Part shown: piece after piece, positions 29,801-31,231 of the stretch | Numbering within the stretch: position 1 is the first letter of the stretch | How the letters are laid out: each line of letters starts with the position of its first letter | Assembly (NCBI GenBank): GCA_902812455.1 | Contig: CADDZH010000063.1 | Span: 1 to 31,231, forward strand | Length of the DNA: 31,231 nucleotides | Reading direction: 5' to 3' | Source: Chloroflexota bacterium | Lineage (GTDB): Bacteria; Chloroflexota; Ktedonobacteria; Ktedonobacterales; Ktedonobacteraceae | Notes under the pieces: generated by a model | What the model saw: only the letters and a program-made list of their open reading frames with translations | The model's database searches: none | Told to the model about the DNA's origin: nothing | Program-made: the position numbers and the translations under genes

Positions 29801-30862
29801 ACTCGCTCGCTCACCGAAGAGGCCCTGGCCCACTGGAAAGAAGTGGGCGACAAGAGGCGGGTCGCCTGGACGCTCACCTGGCTGGCGTATATGGCCGGTC
29901 AACAAGGCGAATATGCGAGAGCAACAGCTTTGTACGAGGAAAGCTTGGCGCTCGACCGAGAGCTTGAGAACAAGACAGAGATTGCTGAATCGCTTGGCGA
30001 GCTGGCAGAGATGCTCTATTTATCTCAAAGCGATCCTGCACGGGTACGTTCTTTGCTGGATGAAGCGCTTGCGCTCTCCAGGGAGCTGGGCGACAAGACG
30101 AGCATTGCCCACAGCCAGCGCTTTGCGGGGCAGCTTGCTCTCAGTCAGGGCGATACGACCACAGCGCGTTCGCTCATCGAAGAGGCTTTATCGCTCTTCA
30201 AGGAAATTGGAAATCGGGAAGGCATGACCTTATCGCTCGCTTTGCTGGCAAGGATAGAGGCAGGCCACGGGAACCACACGGCAGCACATGCGCTCTACGA
30301 GGAAAGTTTAACGCTGGCTTCGAAAGGCATGATCGACAAGGGGGCGCTCGCCTCTTGCCTGGAAGGATTGGCGGGCGTGGTTGCGGCACAAGGAGAGCCG
30401 AGGTGGGCAGCGCAGCTCTGGGGCTGTGCCGAGGCCCTGCGCGAAGCTATGGGAACACCCATTCCGCCCGTCTATCGTGCTGGTTATAACCAGGCCTTGA
30501 CTGCCGCCCGTGCCGAGCTTGGGGAAAAGTCCTTTGCCGCCGCCTGGGCCGAAGGCCGCTTGATGGCACCGGAACAGGCCCTCACCGCCCGTGGTGCCAC
30601 AACCACACCTCCGCCGCCTCCAGCAGAACCTCCATCATCTCCACCAGTAAAGCCATCGTCCACTTATCCCGATGGCCTGACTGCCCGCGAGGTGGAGGTG
30701 CTGCGTCTTGTGGCACAAGGGTTGACCGATGCGCAAATCGCCGAGCAGCTCGTCATCAGCCCCCGCACCGTCAACAATCACCTGACCTCGATCTACAGCA
30801 AAATCCAGGTCTCCTCTAGAGCCGCCGCCACCCGCTATGCCATCGACCACAAACTCTCTTAA
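26813..30862 (+). CDS. Kinase-like, cyclase-like, STAND ATPase, TPR and LuxR-HTH fusion regulator (1349 aa)
   Basis: Domains in order: a Hanks-type kinase-like domain (about 12-270), a class III nucleotide-cyclase-like domain (about 300-470; LFTDIEQST with Asp310, EVDTQGDAFF), an NB-ARC/STAND ATPase (about 490-790; P-loop GPGGAGKT at 520-527, LLLLDNFEQV, GLPLAIELAAAR), TPR-like helical repeats (about 840-1230), a Pro-rich linker (PPPPPAEPPSSPPVKP), and a C-terminal LuxR HTH (about 1286-1347; LTAREVEVLRLVAQGLTDAQIAEQL...RTVNNHL). The kinase has VAIK-type Lys41 but HRN133 and DFT153 instead of HRD and DFG, so it is likely inactive. The cyclase keeps both metal Asp but has His in place of the transition-state Asn (LDVHRAAR). 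It is probably a multi-input transcription regulator. Its ATG has GAGGAGATACGAGG upstream. Confidence 0.9.
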   Translation: MSHLIGQQFGNYRLIRLIGEGSWAALYLGEHLHLHTQAAIKVLRAQLTSEDSERLRSEALTLARLTHHHIVRLLDFGVEGGTPFLVMEYAPNGTLRQRHPRGTRVPPDSVVSYVRQVADALYYTHQQKLIHRNVKPENMLLGHNNEVLLTDFTIAIIAQSTRSLQTREEAVDSVTYMAPEQLRGKPRPASDQYALAAVAYEWLAGEPPFSGSLQQVAMQHLSAPPAPLREKIPAISPAMEQVVLKALAKEPELRFPNVQAFALALEEAYHTTLSGSAGLTLASEHAIAGEQNKSAMPNLPTGTVTMLFTDIEQSTRLLQQLGDRYAEVLAECRRLLRSTFQEWNGHEVDTQGDAFFIAFARATDAVLAAVEAQRALATHPWPEGAAVRVRMGIHTGEPSRTAEGYVGLDVHRAARIMSAAHGGQMLLSQATATLVEQDLPDDMSLRDLGEHRLKDLGRPRRLFQLVIADLPANFPPLRTLDTYPNNLPAQLTPFIGREQELAALQQLLCREDVRLVTLTGPGGAGKTRLGLQVAAELSDRFTDGVYFVNLAPITDAALVMPTIAQALDIRERTGQPWLARLQEELQQKEMLLLLDNFEQVVSAGGEAIELLAACPRLKALVTSREVLHVRAEREFPVPPLRLPDLKHLPDLAALSHNAAVALFLQRAQAAKPDFQLTSANARAIVEICARLDGLPLAIELAAARVKLLPPQALLARLDQRLAVLTGTSRDVPARQQTLRNAISWSYNLLDATEQRLFRRLSVFAGGCTLEAADAVCAAPGNADEAVQILDTIASLIDKSLLQQTEQEGEEPRFAMLETIREYGLERLAANGELEAARQAHAQYYLALAERAEHELEGPQQAMWLERLEQEHDNLRAAISWWLEQGETGQSAVNGWEMALRLGAALEQFWIIRGHFSEGRIFLERALAGRERVASAVRAKALSTAARLALNQGDADRAEVLGEESLSLWQKLGDATGIALSLQRLAVVAWLRNNPALTRSLTEEALAHWKEVGDKRRVAWTLTWLAYMAGQQGEYARATALYEESLALDRELENKTEIAESLGELAEMLYLSQSDPARVRSLLDEALALSRELGDKTSIAHSQRFAGQLALSQGDTTTARSLIEEALSLFKEIGNREGMTLSLALLARIEAGHGNHTAAHALYEESLTLASKGMIDKGALASCLEGLAGVVAAQGEPRWAAQLWGCAEALREAMGTPIPPVYRAGYNQALTAARAELGEKSFAAAWAEGRLMAPEQALTARGATTTPPPPPAEPPSSPPVKPSSTYPDGLTAREVEVLRLVAQGLTDAQIAEQLVISPRTVNNHLTSIYSKIQVSSRAAATRYAIDHKLS

Positions 30863-31231
30863 CACTTCCCTCCATCGCACCACCACTCCCAGATGTTTGG
30901 GTCCTGGATGCCGAGAGGACTGCGCTGGAAGTTATGTGTCCCCTTGCGCACCAGGGCGATACTCGGCGGGCCATAGAGCACGATGAAGGGGAAGTCCGTC
31001 AGGTAGATCTGGTGGATCTGCGCGAAGATTTGTTGCCGCGCACCAGGGTCCACTGTCTCCTGTTCCTGCTGGTAAAGGGCATCCAGGCTGTGGTTGCAGT
31101 AAAAATCGATGTTGAGTCCCTGTGGCGGGAACTGGTTACACGAGAGCAGCGAGGAATCGTCGGGGTCATATCCCAGGGTATCCGTCAACTGGGCAATGTC
31201 ATATCTTCCTGGCACGGCTCCGCTGGGCGGC
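30859..31231 (-). CDS. Oligopeptide/dipeptide ABC transporter substrate-binding protein, C-terminal part
   Basis: The frame is open to the right edge. The visible part (about 124 codons) matches the C-terminus of family 5 solute-binding proteins (SBP_bac_5, OppA/DppA type): DPDDSSLLSCNQFPPQG, NHSLDALYQQEQETVDPGARQQIFAQIHQIYLTDFPFIVLYGPPSIALV, and a short tail. It would deliver peptides or similar solutes to an ABC permease at the cell surface. Stop codons of this gene and of the large fusion gene overlap in the palindrome TTAA (30859-30862). Permease genes, if linked, lie outside the window. Confidence 0.85.
   Translation of the reverse strand, partial: PPSGAVPGRYDIAQLTDTLGYDPDDSSLLSCNQFPPQGLNIDFYCNHSLDALYQQEQETVDPGARQQIFAQIHQIYLTDFPFIVLYGPPSIALVRKGTHNFQRSPLGIQDPNIWEWWCDGGKC

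Noticed and set aside
1..31231. CRISPR arrays, tRNA and rRNA genes
   Set aside because: No array with regular spacers and no tRNA- or rRNA-like sequence was seen; the only tandem repeat (1243-1322) has no spacers.

Overview
The window looks like an accessory-rich stretch of a Chloroflexota genome, most like the Ktedonobacterales. This is inferred from the style of the genes (kinase-like, cyclase and LuxR domain fusions, many GTAGGG-type intergenic repeats, Gram-positive-type T-box control of trp genes), not from a database match. Shine-Dalgarno sites are clear, several promoters are close to the sigma-70 consensus, and GTG or TTG starts occur.

Left part (1-7820): a partial kinase-like protein runs off the left edge. 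It is followed by a DUF3307-type membrane protein, a 56-residue membrane mini-protein, an O-antigen-ligase-like protein and an FTR1-type iron permease. The permease promoter carries a DtxR/IdeR-like operator, and a DtxR-family regulator lies about 0.6 kb away beyond a YbaK-type tRNA deacylase. A LysM plus lytic transglycosylase protein and a hicAB toxin-antitoxin pair complete this part.

Central part (7945-17642): a tryptophan cluster starts from a consensus promoter and a Trp-specific T-box riboswitch. Gene order is trpS, trpD, a trpC-trpF fusion, an AAC(3)-like acetyltransferase, trpB, a B3/B4 (tRNA-editing-like) protein, trpA and a methyltransferase. trpE and trpG are absent from the window. 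Almost every gap contains GTAGGG-type repeats or small MITE-like elements, and some of these supply the stop codon of the preceding gene. Then come a MazG-like pyrophosphohydrolase and an acyl-CoA synthetase on the minus strand, aroH-type chorismate mutase (the same aromatic pathway as trp), a QueD/PTPS-like enzyme and an SCP2 protein.

Right part (22024-31231): a two-HTH DNA-binding protein has a 2250-bp IS630-like element inserted in its stop codon. The element carries a transposase split over three reading frames, with a canonical -1 slippery heptamer followed by a 12-bp stem, and an alpha/beta-hydrolase-fold passenger that lacks the usual Ser and His. Next are a four-helix membrane protein and a nitrilase-superfamily protein with Ala in place of the catalytic Cys. 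A 1349-residue protein follows (kinase-like, cyclase-like, STAND ATPase, TPR, LuxR HTH), and the C-terminus of an oligopeptide-binding protein runs off the right edge.

Two themes recur. Several enzyme folds have lost key catalytic residues, which suggests binding or sensing roles. Repeats have colonised gene boundaries, especially in the trp cluster.
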